NCBI GenBank assembly: GCA_965247665.1
Contig: CBDFHH010000001.1
Location: 124,001-188,000 of the forward strand
Length of the DNA stretch: 64,000 bases
Direction of reading: 5' to 3'
Source of the DNA: CAUZWH01 sp965247665
GTDB taxonomy: Bacteria > Pseudomonadota > Alphaproteobacteria > SHVV01
Part shown: positions 51,503 through 59,708 of the stretch, piece by piece
Layout: the number at the start of each line of letters is the position of its first letter
Numbering within the stretch: the first letter of the stretch is position 1
Position numbers and translations under genes: made by a program
Notes under the pieces: model-generated
Databases searched by the model: none
Told to the model about the DNA's origin: nothing
What the model saw: only the letters and a program-made list of their open reading frames with translations

Positions 51503-51667
51503 TCGCTCAAATACGAGGCGGTCTACCTGCACGAGATTGCCGACGGCTTCTCCGCCCGGCGCCTGATCGGTGATTGGGTCCGCTTTTACAACCTCGAGAG
51601 GCCGCACTCGGCGCTGGAGGGGCGAACCCGGCCGACGCCTACCGAAGCGACCCACCTATGGATATGA
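51503..51667 (+). pseudogene. C-terminal fragment of IS3-family OrfB
   Basis: Fifty-four codons reading SLKYEAVYLHEIADGFSARR, then GDWVRFYNLERPHSALEGRT and a stop. YN-x2-RPHSAL is the conserved end of the rve integrase core in IS3 OrfB. The upstream catalytic residues are absent. Sequence 51352-51502 before it is GC-rich and unassigned. Confidence 0.65.
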
Positions 51668-51893
51668 TGGACAAGCCGCTCCGCACCTTGCCCACATCTC
51701 CACAGGCGCAGCAGCAACAGGGTTCGTTTGAAAAGGGTTCTGGGGGCCTGATCGATAACCGGAATACACCTTAATTCAGCCGCCGGGCTGTCCGAAAAGG
51801 TGAGGCCACCTCAAAGTTTACCGGGAGCCGCTGTCATGGTCGCCCGTTTGGTCGGCCTGCACCTCGGAATGGGGCCGCGGTCTCGGCTTCAAG

Positions 51894-52088
51894 ATGCGCG
51901 TGGCGGAGCATCTGGAGAGCTGGTTCGTCAAGGAGGCGAAGCTGAGGGATCGTCTTGAGCAGGTGATCAAGAGGCCGCGGGAGGAGATGGTGATTGCGCC
52001 GCTCGTGAGGCTTGTCAAGGAGAGTGCGCCTGAAGCGGATCCGAAGCCTGACAGCGTCATTCGGATTGAGGACCACATGTCGGCCTGA
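51894..52088 (+). CDS. Small hypothetical ORF upstream of the Gabija-like pair
   Basis: A 64-codon frame (MRVAEHLESWFVKEAKLRDR, then charged helical sequence and HMSA). The same frame is open upstream without a start, so it may be the tail of a lost gene. No ribosome site and no family I recognise. The remaining stretches 51668-51893 and 52089-52187 show nothing beyond the GGAGG-containing leader of the next gene. Confidence 0.25.
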   Translation: MRVAEHLESWFVKEAKLRDRLEQVIKRPREEMVIAPLVRLVKESAPEADPKPDSVIRIEDHMSA

Positions 52089-52187
52089 GTAGACGCACAG
52101 GGGAAGCTCGAGGCCGCCAACTACAACGGGCTCGGCAAAGGAAAGGGGTCGCTGGTCGGGTAGTGAAGCCACACGGAGGAGCACGGT

Positions 52188-53921
52188 ATGGCACGAATTC
52201 GGGCAGTAGATATCAAAAACTTCCGGGGCATCAAGGAGCTGACCTGGTATCCCTCTGCCGGAATCAACTGCCTGATTGGCCCCGGTGACAGTGGAAAGTC
52301 GTCCGTTCTCGATGCGTTGGACTTGTGCCTCGGGGCGCGCCGGAGCGTCCAATTCACGGATGCCGACTTCCACCTGCTGGATGTTGAGACTCCGATCACT
52401 ATCGCGATCACCCTCGGCGAACTCGATGACGACCTGAAGAACTTCGACGCCTACGGCATGTACGTCCGGGGGTTTGACGCCGAGACTGCAAATGTTGAGG
52501 ACGAACCGGAGCGGGATGCCGAGACCGTACTAACGGTGAAGCTCACTGTTGCAAGCGATCTGGAGCCGACTTGGACGCTGGTGTCGAAACGAGCCGAAGC
52601 GCAGGGACTGACGTGGAATCTGAATTGGGGCGATCGCATTCGACTAGCCCCGACGCGCATCGGCGTGATGGCTGACTATCATCTGGGTTGGCGGCGCGGT
52701 TCCGTGCTGAACCGCGTCGCCGAGGAGCGCGCGGATGCGTCGGCGGCTCTAGCCAAGGCTGCCCGCGACGCCCGCGACGCCTTCGGCGATCAGGCGCAAG
52801 GTCAGTTGGGCGAGACGCTGGGCATCGTCGCGGCCACGGCGAAGGAACTTGGCATCCCCATCGGCGAGAACATCAAGGCCATGCTGGACGCCCACTCCGT
52901 GTCGTTCAGCGGAGGGACCATTTCCCTGCACGATGAGAGCGGCGTGCCACTGCGCGGGCTAGGTATTGGCTCAACACGGTTGCTCATCGCGGGCCTCCAG
53001 CGGAAGGCGGCGGCGCAGTCCTCCATCATCCTGATCGACGAGTTGGAGCACGGGCTGGAGTCGCACCGGATCATCCGTCTCCTTGGCTCTCTAGGCGCGA
53101 AAGAGACGCCGCCACCGCTACAAGTCTTTATGACCACCCATTCGCCGGTCGCGCTGCGCGAGCTGTCGGGAAATCAGTTGTTCGTAATGCGCGGCGCAGC
53201 CGAGAGGCATGAAGTCTGCGCCGTCGGCACGTCCGACGGCATCCAAAGCACGATCCGCCTGTACCCTGACGCCTTTCTGGCAGCGAGCGTCATTGTCTGC
53301 GAGGGCGCCAGCGAAGTCGGCTTGGTCCGTGGGCTTGATCAGCACCGGACGGCGAATGGTGGCGATGCTATCACCGCCCAAGGGACCGCTCTGGTCGATT
53401 GCGGTGGCGGCGATGCCGACAGACCCTTCAAGCGCGCGGCCGCCTTCCATGCGCTGGGGTACCGGGCGGCGGTGGTCAGGGACGACGACAAGAAACCGAC
53501 CGCAGCTGTTGAGGTGGCATTCATCGCCGACGGCGGGACGGTTGTCGCGTGGCGCGATGAGCGGGCGTTGGAAGACGAGCTGTTCTTGAGCCTGACAGAC
53601 GATGGCGTTGGCAAACTCCTCGACCGGGCGGTCGAACTGCACGGTGAAGAGTTGGTGGACGATCACATCAAGTCGGCTTCGCAGAATACAAAGAATCTGG
53701 CGGACATGCACGTCGAAGCCATAAATCACGGGATAACACTCGAAAGCCGCACTGTCCTTGGCAAGGCCGCACGGACGAAGAAAGCCGGCTGGTTCAAGTC
53801 GGTCACATGGATGGAGGACGTCGCCCGTGACATCGTCGCGCCTGACCTCATGAACGCCGACGCTGGTTTCAGGGAGCTGGTGAAGCGCATCTTTGCGTGG
53901 GCAGGCGATGCCCGACAATGA
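52188..53921 (+). CDS. OLD-family ATP-dependent nuclease, Gabija GajA-like
   Basis: A 577-residue protein with an ABC/SMC-like ATPase domain and a C-terminal TOPRIM nuclease. Walker A is GPGDSGKSS (31-39); Walker B is IILIDELEHGLE (about 280-291), followed by the switch His in MTTHSPVAL. The TOPRIM acidic residues are the Glu in VIVCEGASE (about 372) and the DDD cluster in VVRDDDKK (about 432). ATG 52188 follows GGAGGAG. Length and order match GajA of the Gabija antiviral system. The stop overlaps the start of a UvrD-like helicase, the other Gabija component. A plain OLD-family nuclease of another system is the alternative. Confidence 0.85.
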   Translation: MARIRAVDIKNFRGIKELTWYPSAGINCLIGPGDSGKSSVLDALDLCLGARRSVQFTDADFHLLDVETPITIAITLGELDDDLKNFDAYGMYVRGFDAETANVEDEPERDAETVLTVKLTVASDLEPTWTLVSKRAEAQGLTWNLNWGDRIRLAPTRIGVMADYHLGWRRGSVLNRVAEERADASAALAKAARDARDAFGDQAQGQLGETLGIVAATAKELGIPIGENIKAMLDAHSVSFSGGTISLHDESGVPLRGLGIGSTRLLIAGLQRKAAAQSSIILIDELEHGLESHRIIRLLGSLGAKETPPPLQVFMTTHSPVALRELSGNQLFVMRGAAERHEVCAVGTSDGIQSTIRLYPDAFLAASVIVCEGASEVGLVRGLDQHRTANGGDAITAQGTALVDCGGGDADRPFKRAAAFHALGYRAAVVRDDDKKPTAAVEVAFIADGGTVVAWRDERALEDELFLSLTDDGVGKLLDRAVELHGEELVDDHIKSASQNTKNLADMHVEAINHGITLESRTVLGKAARTKKAGWFKSVTWMEDVARDIVAPDLMNADAGFRELVKRIFAWAGDARQ

Positions 53922-55335
53922 CATCGATCTGCTGGCGATCAATCGCGGCATCGTGACGGCACCTGCGGGCTGCGGGAAAACGCAGCTGATTGCCGAAGCC
54001 CTGACCCGACATGGGGGCGGCAAGCCGATACTCGTGCTGACGCACACGAATGCCGGAGTCGTTGCTCTGCGTGGGCGGCTCGACCATGCGTGCGTTCCCG
54101 CAAAGGCGTATCGTCTCTCGACGATAGATGGCTGGGCCATGCGGCTTATCTCGACGTTCCCAGCGCGGAGCGCGCACAACGCCGACCTTCTGCAACTGAC
54201 GCATCCTGGCACCGACTATCCCAACATCCGGGTCGCTGCGGCCAAACTGCTCAAGACGGGCCACGTCAATGACATCCTCGCCGCGAGTTACGCACGGCTC
54301 ATTGTGGACGAGTATCAGGATTGCTCGTTCCGACAACACGCCGTCGTGGCTTACGCGGCGCAGATACTGCCAACCTGTGTACTCGGCGATCCGATGCAGG
54401 CGATCTTCGGCTTTGGCGGTGACGATCTGGCGAAGTGGGACGAAGATGTTTGCACCTATTTCCCGCTAGCGGGTGAGCTGGATGCCCCTTGGCGATGGAT
54501 CAACGCTGGCGCGGAGCCTCTAGGACGCTGGTTGCTCGACGTGCGCGCGGAGCTGCTGCGCGGCGAGCCCATTGACTTGCGGATAGCGCCGGCCGGCGTG
54601 AGCTGGGTCCATCTCGACGGCACCCAAGACCACAAGCGGCGCTTGCGGGCCGCCAGTGTGCGTCCGCCGGACGGTCAGGGAGGTGTCCTCATCATTGGGG
54701 ACAGCAGGAAACCCGACGGTCAGCAGCAGTTTGCGAGCCAGACGCCCGGTGCTGTGACCGTCGAGGCCGTCGATCTACGAGACTTGATCGCTTTCGCGAG
54801 AGCCTTTGACCTCGACGCGCCGGACGCACTGACACGTCTCGCCAACTTTGCGCAGCGCGTCATGCGGAATGTTGGTGCCGCAGATCTGGTGAGGCGGGTG
54901 GAATCGTTGACGCGCGGTACTGCGCGCAATCCGCCAACAGAGGTCGAGAAGACCGCCTTATTGTTCGTTCGATCGCCATCTTATGGCTCCGCAGTCGATG
55001 TGCTGGTCGAGATTGGCAAAGAGGGTGGTGTCACCACATACCGGCCCGCGGTCCTGCGGGCGTGCATTAGGGCACTTCAGCTTTGCGACGGAACGGATGG
55101 TCTGTCATTCCAGGATGCCGCCATTCGGATGCGCGAGCAGAATCGCCTTGTGGGCAGGCCGCTGCCGAGGCGCGCCGTGGGCAGCACGCTGCTACTGAAA
55201 GGGTTGGAGGCAGCCGTAGCCGTGATTCTCAATGCCAACGCTCTGGACGCTCGGAACCTCTATGTTGCTATGACGCGCGGGTCGAAAGCCCTGACGGTGT
55301 GCGCTTCCTCTCCAGCTCTCAATCCGGATTTGTAG
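53908..55335 (+). CDS. UvrD/Rep-family helicase, Gabija GajB-like
   Basis: A 475-residue superfamily 1 helicase. Motifs: Walker A APAGCGKTQ near residue 25, THTNAGV (Ia), DEYQDCS (II, with the Q of the DExQD box), VLGDPMQAIFGF (III), and a C-terminal AMTRGSKAL (VI). It is shorter than UvrD or Rep (650-720) because the accessory 1B/2B insertions are reduced, as in GajB. ATG 53908 lies inside the end of the nuclease gene (14-bp overlap). In Gabija the helicase-like subunit cooperates with the nuclease during phage infection. Adjacent to the integration module, which fits a mobile defence cargo. Confidence 0.85.
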   Translation: MPDNDIDLLAINRGIVTAPAGCGKTQLIAEALTRHGGGKPILVLTHTNAGVVALRGRLDHACVPAKAYRLSTIDGWAMRLISTFPARSAHNADLLQLTHPGTDYPNIRVAAAKLLKTGHVNDILAASYARLIVDEYQDCSFRQHAVVAYAAQILPTCVLGDPMQAIFGFGGDDLAKWDEDVCTYFPLAGELDAPWRWINAGAEPLGRWLLDVRAELLRGEPIDLRIAPAGVSWVHLDGTQDHKRRLRAASVRPPDGQGGVLIIGDSRKPDGQQQFASQTPGAVTVEAVDLRDLIAFARAFDLDAPDALTRLANFAQRVMRNVGAADLVRRVESLTRGTARNPPTEVEKTALLFVRSPSYGSAVDVLVEIGKEGGVTTYRPAVLRACIRALQLCDGTDGLSFQDAAIRMREQNRLVGRPLPRRAVGSTLLLKGLEAAVAVILNANALDARNLYVAMTRGSKALTVCASSPALNPDL

Positions 55336-55502
55336 TTGCAGACCTGTTCAAGACCGACATCAGTCGCTGATGCCGGAATTTGTCTGGCACCCGCCGTAGG
55401 CGGCACAGCTATCGCCTGGGGTAAGAACTGTCTCCTCGCGCGGCAGATGATCCGGTGACCGGCCCCCACTGACTGGTCACCCGGCGCTGGCGGACAATCG
55501 TT
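55336..55502. other. Short convergent gap between GajB-like gene and integrase
   Basis: The 167 bp separate the rightward helicase gene from the leftward integrase gene. I see no gene and no strong terminator. Confidence 0.3.
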
Positions 55503-56645
55503 CTACAGGCCCATGATGGTGGCGATGGATCGTCCGACTCTCTCGGCGGCAGCCTGGATTTCCCGGTCTCCGAGATGGGCGTAGCGCAGGGTCATGCGCA
55601 CATTGCTGTGGCCGAGCAGCCGCGAGACCACCGGCACCGGGATGCCGTTCATTACCGCATGGCTCGCGTGCGTGTGGCGCAGATCGTGAAGGCGGACATC
55701 CTCGATGCCGGCTTCTCGTCGAACCCGATACCAGAGCCGGAGGTAGAGAGTGCGCGGGCGGGTCGCGTCGAGCGGCGATGGAAACACGAAATGGCTCGCG
55801 CCTCGCGGCCGGCGTTCGAGGATGCGGCGGGCCTGGGAGTTAAGGGGTACTTTTCTCGGTCCCGTCTTGCTGTCGATGAGGTTGAGCACGCCGCCGTCGA
55901 CCTCGAACCAACGCAGCTGCACGATCTCACTCTTGCGGCACCCGGTGAGCAGCAGAAGGCGGATGATGTCAGCCTGCTCCCGGTTTGTCTTGCGGGTCTG
56001 TCCGTCCAGCGCCCGGTGCAGGCGGGCGATTTCCTCGCGCGACAAGAAGCGGGTGAGCGGCGTACGCCGGTTCCTTTGAACCCCCTGCGCCGGATTCGTG
56101 TCTATGTGGCCGCAGGCGATCGCGAAGTTCATGATCTGCCGGAGAAGATCGAGCGCGTGGTTGGCGTTGCCGGGCGCGGTTCGACTGAACGCGTCGAACC
56201 AACGCCTAACCTGTGCCGGGGCAATGCGATCAAGCGGCTTCGAACCGAATCTCGGTAGTATCCGGCCTTCAAGTACCGATCGGACGCCCTTCGTCGTCGA
56301 GGGCTTGTAGCGGTCGAAATGAGCTTCCTTCCATGCACCCGCGACGAAATCCCGGAACAGCGGCGCGCGCGTCGGCCCGGACGTACTGTCGGGCTCGGGG
56401 TTCGCCTGGCGCGCGAGGCAATCCTGGCGCGCCTCTGCGACGGTCATCGTCGAGACCGGACCGAGCGAGACGCGCATCGACCGGCCTCCGACATTCCGCA
56501 ACAGGACGTAGCTCCGCCCGCCGGACGGCCGCACCCGGACCCCGAGACCGGGTACCTTATTGTCCCAAACGGTGTATTCCCGCCCGCGGGGGCAGAGACG
56601 GGCGATGGCGTCGTCGGTGAGCCGGATGCGTTCCCTGCCTGCCAT
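55503..56645 (-). CDS. Tyrosine recombinase/integrase, second of tandem pair
   Basis: A 380-residue site-specific recombinase. The N-terminal arm-binding DUF4102-like segment reads DNKVPGLGVRVRPSGGRSYV. The SAM-like core-binding domain follows at about 95-180. The catalytic domain has R in LLLLTGCRKSE, K in DSKTGPRKV, HxxR in HDLRHTHAS, H in LLGHSN and Tyr in LRYAHLG. ATG 56645 lies three bases after the stop of the upstream recombinase, so both are co-transcribed. All catalytic residues are intact. Confidence 0.92.
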   Translation of the reverse strand: MAGRERIRLTDDAIARLCPRGREYTVWDNKVPGLGVRVRPSGGRSYVLLRNVGGRSMRVSLGPVSTMTVAEARQDCLARQANPEPDSTSGPTRAPLFRDFVAGAWKEAHFDRYKPSTTKGVRSVLEGRILPRFGSKPLDRIAPAQVRRWFDAFSRTAPGNANHALDLLRQIMNFAIACGHIDTNPAQGVQRNRRTPLTRFLSREEIARLHRALDGQTRKTNREQADIIRLLLLTGCRKSEIVQLRWFEVDGGVLNLIDSKTGPRKVPLNSQARRILERRPRGASHFVFPSPLDATRPRTLYLRLWYRVRREAGIEDVRLHDLRHTHASHAVMNGIPVPVVSRLLGHSNVRMTLRYAHLGDREIQAAAERVGRSIATIMGL

Positions 56646-56648
56646 GGC

Positions 56649-57770
56649 TCAGCCCTCCAGCACGGCGCCGACCGTCTCGGCGGCGTCCATCACCATCGCG
56701 TCGGCAGGGTGCGTGTATTTGAGGGTCGTCTCCGGACTGCGGTGGCCGAGCAGCCGGCCGATGGCGAGGACGGTTTCGCCCTGTCTTAGCGCGAAGCTTG
56801 CATGGGTATGGCGGAGGTCGTGAACACGCGCGTCCCGCAGCTCCGCTTCCGCGCGGACCCTGTGCCAGAAATTGTGTAGCCATGGGCCTTGCCGCGGCCG
56901 GTCCCCTTGCGGTCCCGGAAAGACCCATCGGCTCGTCTTCTCCAATGCATCGAGGATGCGCCTGGCCGGGGTCGACAGCCAGACCGTTCTGGGGCCCGTC
57001 TTGCTGTCGCGGAGGAAGAGATGTCCCTCTCGATAGTCGGACCAGCGCAGGGTCAGGATCTCGCCCTTGCGGCATCCTGTCAGCAGAAGGAGGCGGATCA
57101 CGGCGACCTGGTGCGGACACCGCTCCGCATATGCCGACAGTGTCCCGGACAATCGGCGGATCTCGTCGTCGGACAGGAAGCGCTCGCGTCCCTTCCGCCG
57201 GTATCGCCTGATGCCCCGGCAGGGATTGGAGGCCTCCGGCCGAAGGCCCATGGCCTCCGCCTCCCTCATGATGACGGACAGCACCGGCATGGACCTGTCG
57301 GCGGCGACCGGCGTCGCGCGCAGGGACGCGAACCAGTTTCTGACGTCGTGCCGGTCGATGTCAGTGATCCGGCGTCCGGCGAAATGCGGCAGTATCTGGT
57401 TGCGCAGGTAGCGGCGGTTCACGCAAAGGGTGCTTGCCTTCCAGACCCGTTCGTGACGCTGGAACACGGTTTCGGCGACGGCTTCGAAGAGGATCTCGTC
57501 GGGCCGGGGACGCGCGTTCCCGTCCCGCCGGATCGCGGCGAGCATCTCGGCCGCTTGCGACCGCGCATCGCGGACATTCATGCTCGCGGCGTCGCCGACG
57601 ATCTTCCAGACGCGTTCTCTCCGATGCTGGCAGTGGACGAAGAAACGCTTGCGGCCCGAGGGCAGCACGCGGACGCCGAAGCCCTTGAGCCTGGCGTCGC
57701 GGATGTCGCAAGTGTCCTTGCGGGGTCTCAGCGCCCTGACGCGGGCGTCGGTGAGGGTGATTCCGGTCAC
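56649..57770 (-). CDS. Tyrosine recombinase/integrase, first of tandem pair
   Basis: A 373-residue recombinase of the same subgroup but clearly diverged from its partner. It has DARLKGFGVRVLPSGRKRFF at the N-terminus, then LTGCRKGE (R), DSKTGPRTV (K), HDLRHTHAS (HxxR), LLGHRS (H) and TLKYTHP (Tyr). The GTG start at 57770 has GGGAGAAG upstream and lies about 120 bp from the attR repeat. Two neighbouring, co-directional recombinases suggest cooperative or heteromeric integration. Neither shows truncation. Confidence 0.92.
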   Translation of the reverse strand: MTGITLTDARVRALRPRKDTCDIRDARLKGFGVRVLPSGRKRFFVHCQHRRERVWKIVGDAASMNVRDARSQAAEMLAAIRRDGNARPRPDEILFEAVAETVFQRHERVWKASTLCVNRRYLRNQILPHFAGRRITDIDRHDVRNWFASLRATPVAADRSMPVLSVIMREAEAMGLRPEASNPCRGIRRYRRKGRERFLSDDEIRRLSGTLSAYAERCPHQVAVIRLLLLTGCRKGEILTLRWSDYREGHLFLRDSKTGPRTVWLSTPARRILDALEKTSRWVFPGPQGDRPRQGPWLHNFWHRVRAEAELRDARVHDLRHTHASFALRQGETVLAIGRLLGHRSPETTLKYTHPADAMVMDAAETVGAVLEG

Positions 57771-57888
57771 ACATCTTCTCCCGGTTGCGGTTGCAGCCGG
57801 GGAACGGAAAGTTGCGGAATCCGTTCCTCGGCGACCAAGTGTGGGAGAAAAAAACGACCCTATCTCAGATAGTTAGAACCGAAGGTGC
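57771..57888. promoter_or_regulatory. Right-end leader: integrase promoter and probable attachment arm
   Basis: This 118-bp stretch must hold the promoter of the recombinase operon and recombinase arm sites before the attR core. It is locally A-rich (AGAAAAAAAACG at 57846-57857). No clear box can be assigned. Confidence 0.35.
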
Positions 57889-57900
57889 GGTTGCCGGTGT
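57889..57900. repeat. attR: right direct repeat of the island
   Basis: GGTTGCCGGTGT, identical to 40119-40130. It joins the island to the 3' part of the split Rieske gene: codons L-P-V continue directly into SADHTREVVYC. Confidence 0.85.
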
Positions 57901-58181
57901 CCGCGGACCACACGCGCGAAGTGGTGTATTGCCTGACGCGCAACGATCCCCCGACCCGGGATGACGACGACTACAACTGCATCTTTACCGACGAGATCAA
58001 CCCGCAGGACATCGCACCGATGGAGAAGCAGCAGCTGGGCTTGCGCTCGCGCGGCTACACGATGGGGCGGTTGATGGTCGATGAGGAGCGCACCTGGATC
58101 AGCGAGCACGCCACGCATTGGTCGAACAAGCTGGCGTGGGAGGCCCTCAACGGTCCGAACTACGAGATCTCTCAGGATTAG
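57901..58181 (+). pseudogene. Rieske oxygenase (array member 2), 3' part
   Basis: Ninety-three codons (SADHTREVVYCLTRNDP, through EKQQLGLRSRGYTMGRLMVD to GPNYEISQD) that match the C-terminus of the neighbouring Rieske gene (HTREVLYCF, MEKQQLGLHARGYEMGRLMVD-like). It has lost its start to the island. It completes the 5' part ending at 40130; the junction is seamless at both base and codon level. Confidence 0.9.
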
Positions 58182-58523
58182 ACGACGATCGTCATAGGCG
58201 ACGATCGGCCCGATCAATACTCCTTTGGCTGCGTAGGGGAGGCCGGCGACGAAAGATCAAGTCTCGATGTCGGCCGCGCCTATCACGGCACCGATCGCCG
58301 TGCCGGCCAAGACGAAACCGATACCGGATCTCGGGCGGTGCGGATACAGGCGCCGGCTCTCAATCGACCGCGCTGCCTTGTCTCCTCTCGATTCTAGCCT
58401 GGGTCGTCGCACCGCTCGCGTCTCGCAGGGCTGGATTGCGGTTCCGCATCAGGCGCCGCCGGAGTTTGACGCCCAACAGCCCATGGGCGAACATCCCTTA
58501 CGAGTTGAAAGGTGAGAAGCGAG
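58182..58523. other. Intergenic region upstream of Rieske member 3
   Basis: A 342-bp gap with no credible gene. It contains a short inverted repeat (CACGGC/GCCGTG around 58283-58301) and ends with the AAAGGTGAG ribosome site of the next gene. A promoter for the downstream Rieske genes is expected here, because the island separates them from the first genes of the array. Confidence 0.35.
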
Positions 58524-59708
58524 ATGAGCGCGACCCCACGCCCGTACTTTACGAACAAGTTCAACCCCGATCCCGAGCTGTCGTACACGCTGCCGGGTTA
58601 CTACTATTTTGATCCGGAGATCTTTGCCAAGGAACGGGACGAAATCTGGTTCAGGTCGTGGATCCTTGCCGGCTATCTCCACGACCTCAAAGAGCCCGGC
58701 GACTTCTTTACCCGGCAAATCCTCGATCAGGAAGTTTTCATCGTGCGCGGCAAGGACGGCGAACTACGCGCGTTTTACAACGTGTGCATGCACCGCGGTC
58801 ACGAATTGGTTAAGGGCAAGGGCAACAAGGCGATCATTACCTGCCCGTATCACGCCTGGTCCTACGACACCGAAGGCAAGCTCAAGGCGGCCGGCGGGGC
58901 CGACGACGTCAAGAACTTCGACTATCGCGAATTCCACCTCGCGCCGGTGCGCGTCGACACCCTGCTCAACATGGTTTTCGTCAACCTCGATGATGGCGCC
59001 GCGCCGATGCGCGAGGTTTACGCCGGTCTTGCGGATGAGATTCGTGGCGTGATGCCGGAGTTCGATGACCTCAAGCTGGCGCGGACCGACCCGTATGAAT
59101 TCAATGCCAACTGGAAGTTCATCTTCGACGCGATGGAGTGCTACCACTGCCCGGTGATCCACCCCGAGGTGATGGGCGAAAACGCTTATGTCGAGTTGAG
59201 TTTCGAAATCACCGGCCATGAGCGCTGGGCGCTGCATTTCATCCGCGGCAATCGTGAGGTGATCAGCGGCGAGAAGAAAGGATCTGTACCCTACGACCTG
59301 CGCGCCGATCAGAAATACCTCGACACCTACATCTGGTGGATGTGGCCCAACATCTATCTCGTCATCCACCAGGGTGACCCCAACTTCAAGGTGCTGTTCG
59401 GCATGCCACGCGATGGCGAGAGCTCATGGGAGACGGTCGACAATTTCTTCACCAACGATCCGCCGACCGAAACCGATGTCTCCAACATGAACAACTTCCG
59501 CGATCTGGTGCAGCCGCAGGACATTCCACCGATGGAAGCGCAGCAGCGCGGGGTCCATTCGCTGGGTTACACCCAGGGGCGGCTGATGGTTGACCAAGAG
59601 CGCACCTGGCACTCGGAGCACGGCGTGCACCACTTCAACAAGCTTTGCTGGGAGGCGGTGAACGGCGGCGGCAACTATGAAATCGGGAACGAAGGGATCG
59701 GAACATGA
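58524..59708 (+). CDS. Rieske non-heme iron oxygenase, alpha subunit (array member 3)
   Basis: A 394-residue oxygenase. Rieske ligands C88, H90, C107 and H110 (CPYHAWSYD). Iron site E205, H208, H213 in ECYHCPVIH. It differs from members 1 and 2 by having PYH instead of PFH and YLHDL after the first helix, forming a subgroup with member 4. ATG 58524 has AGGTGA upstream. Its stop overlaps the start of member 4 (ATGA), so they are translationally coupled. Substrate unknown; the family hydroxylates or N-demethylates small molecules with electrons from a reductase encoded elsewhere. Confidence 0.9.
   Translation: MSATPRPYFTNKFNPDPELSYTLPGYYYFDPEIFAKERDEIWFRSWILAGYLHDLKEPGDFFTRQILDQEVFIVRGKDGELRAFYNVCMHRGHELVKGKGNKAIITCPYHAWSYDTEGKLKAAGGADDVKNFDYREFHLAPVRVDTLLNMVFVNLDDGAAPMREVYAGLADEIRGVMPEFDDLKLARTDPYEFNANWKFIFDAMECYHCPVIHPEVMGENAYVELSFEITGHERWALHFIRGNREVISGEKKGSVPYDLRADQKYLDTYIWWMWPNIYLVIHQGDPNFKVLFGMPRDGESSWETVDNFFTNDPPTETDVSNMNNFRDLVQPQDIPPMEAQQRGVHSLGYTQGRLMVDQERTWHSEHGVHHFNKLCWEAVNGGGNYEIGNEGIGT

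Larger units (their letters stand above)
40119..57888. mobile_element. 17.8 kb genomic island with tyrosine recombinases, inositol operon and Gabija-like genes
   Basis: Sequence between two perfect copies of a 12-bp direct repeat (40119-40130 and 57889-57900). Removing one copy and the intervening DNA restores a continuous Rieske gene. Two tyrosine recombinases lie just inside the right end. The left end begins with AT-rich DNA and mobilization-like RHH genes. Inside are several insertion-sequence fragments, an inositol-phosphate operon, a prephenate dehydratase-like gene and an OLD/UvrD pair. No phage structural genes or conjugation apparatus are present, so this is an integrative, possibly mobilizable element that has been rearranged by insertion sequences. 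Confidence 0.88.
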
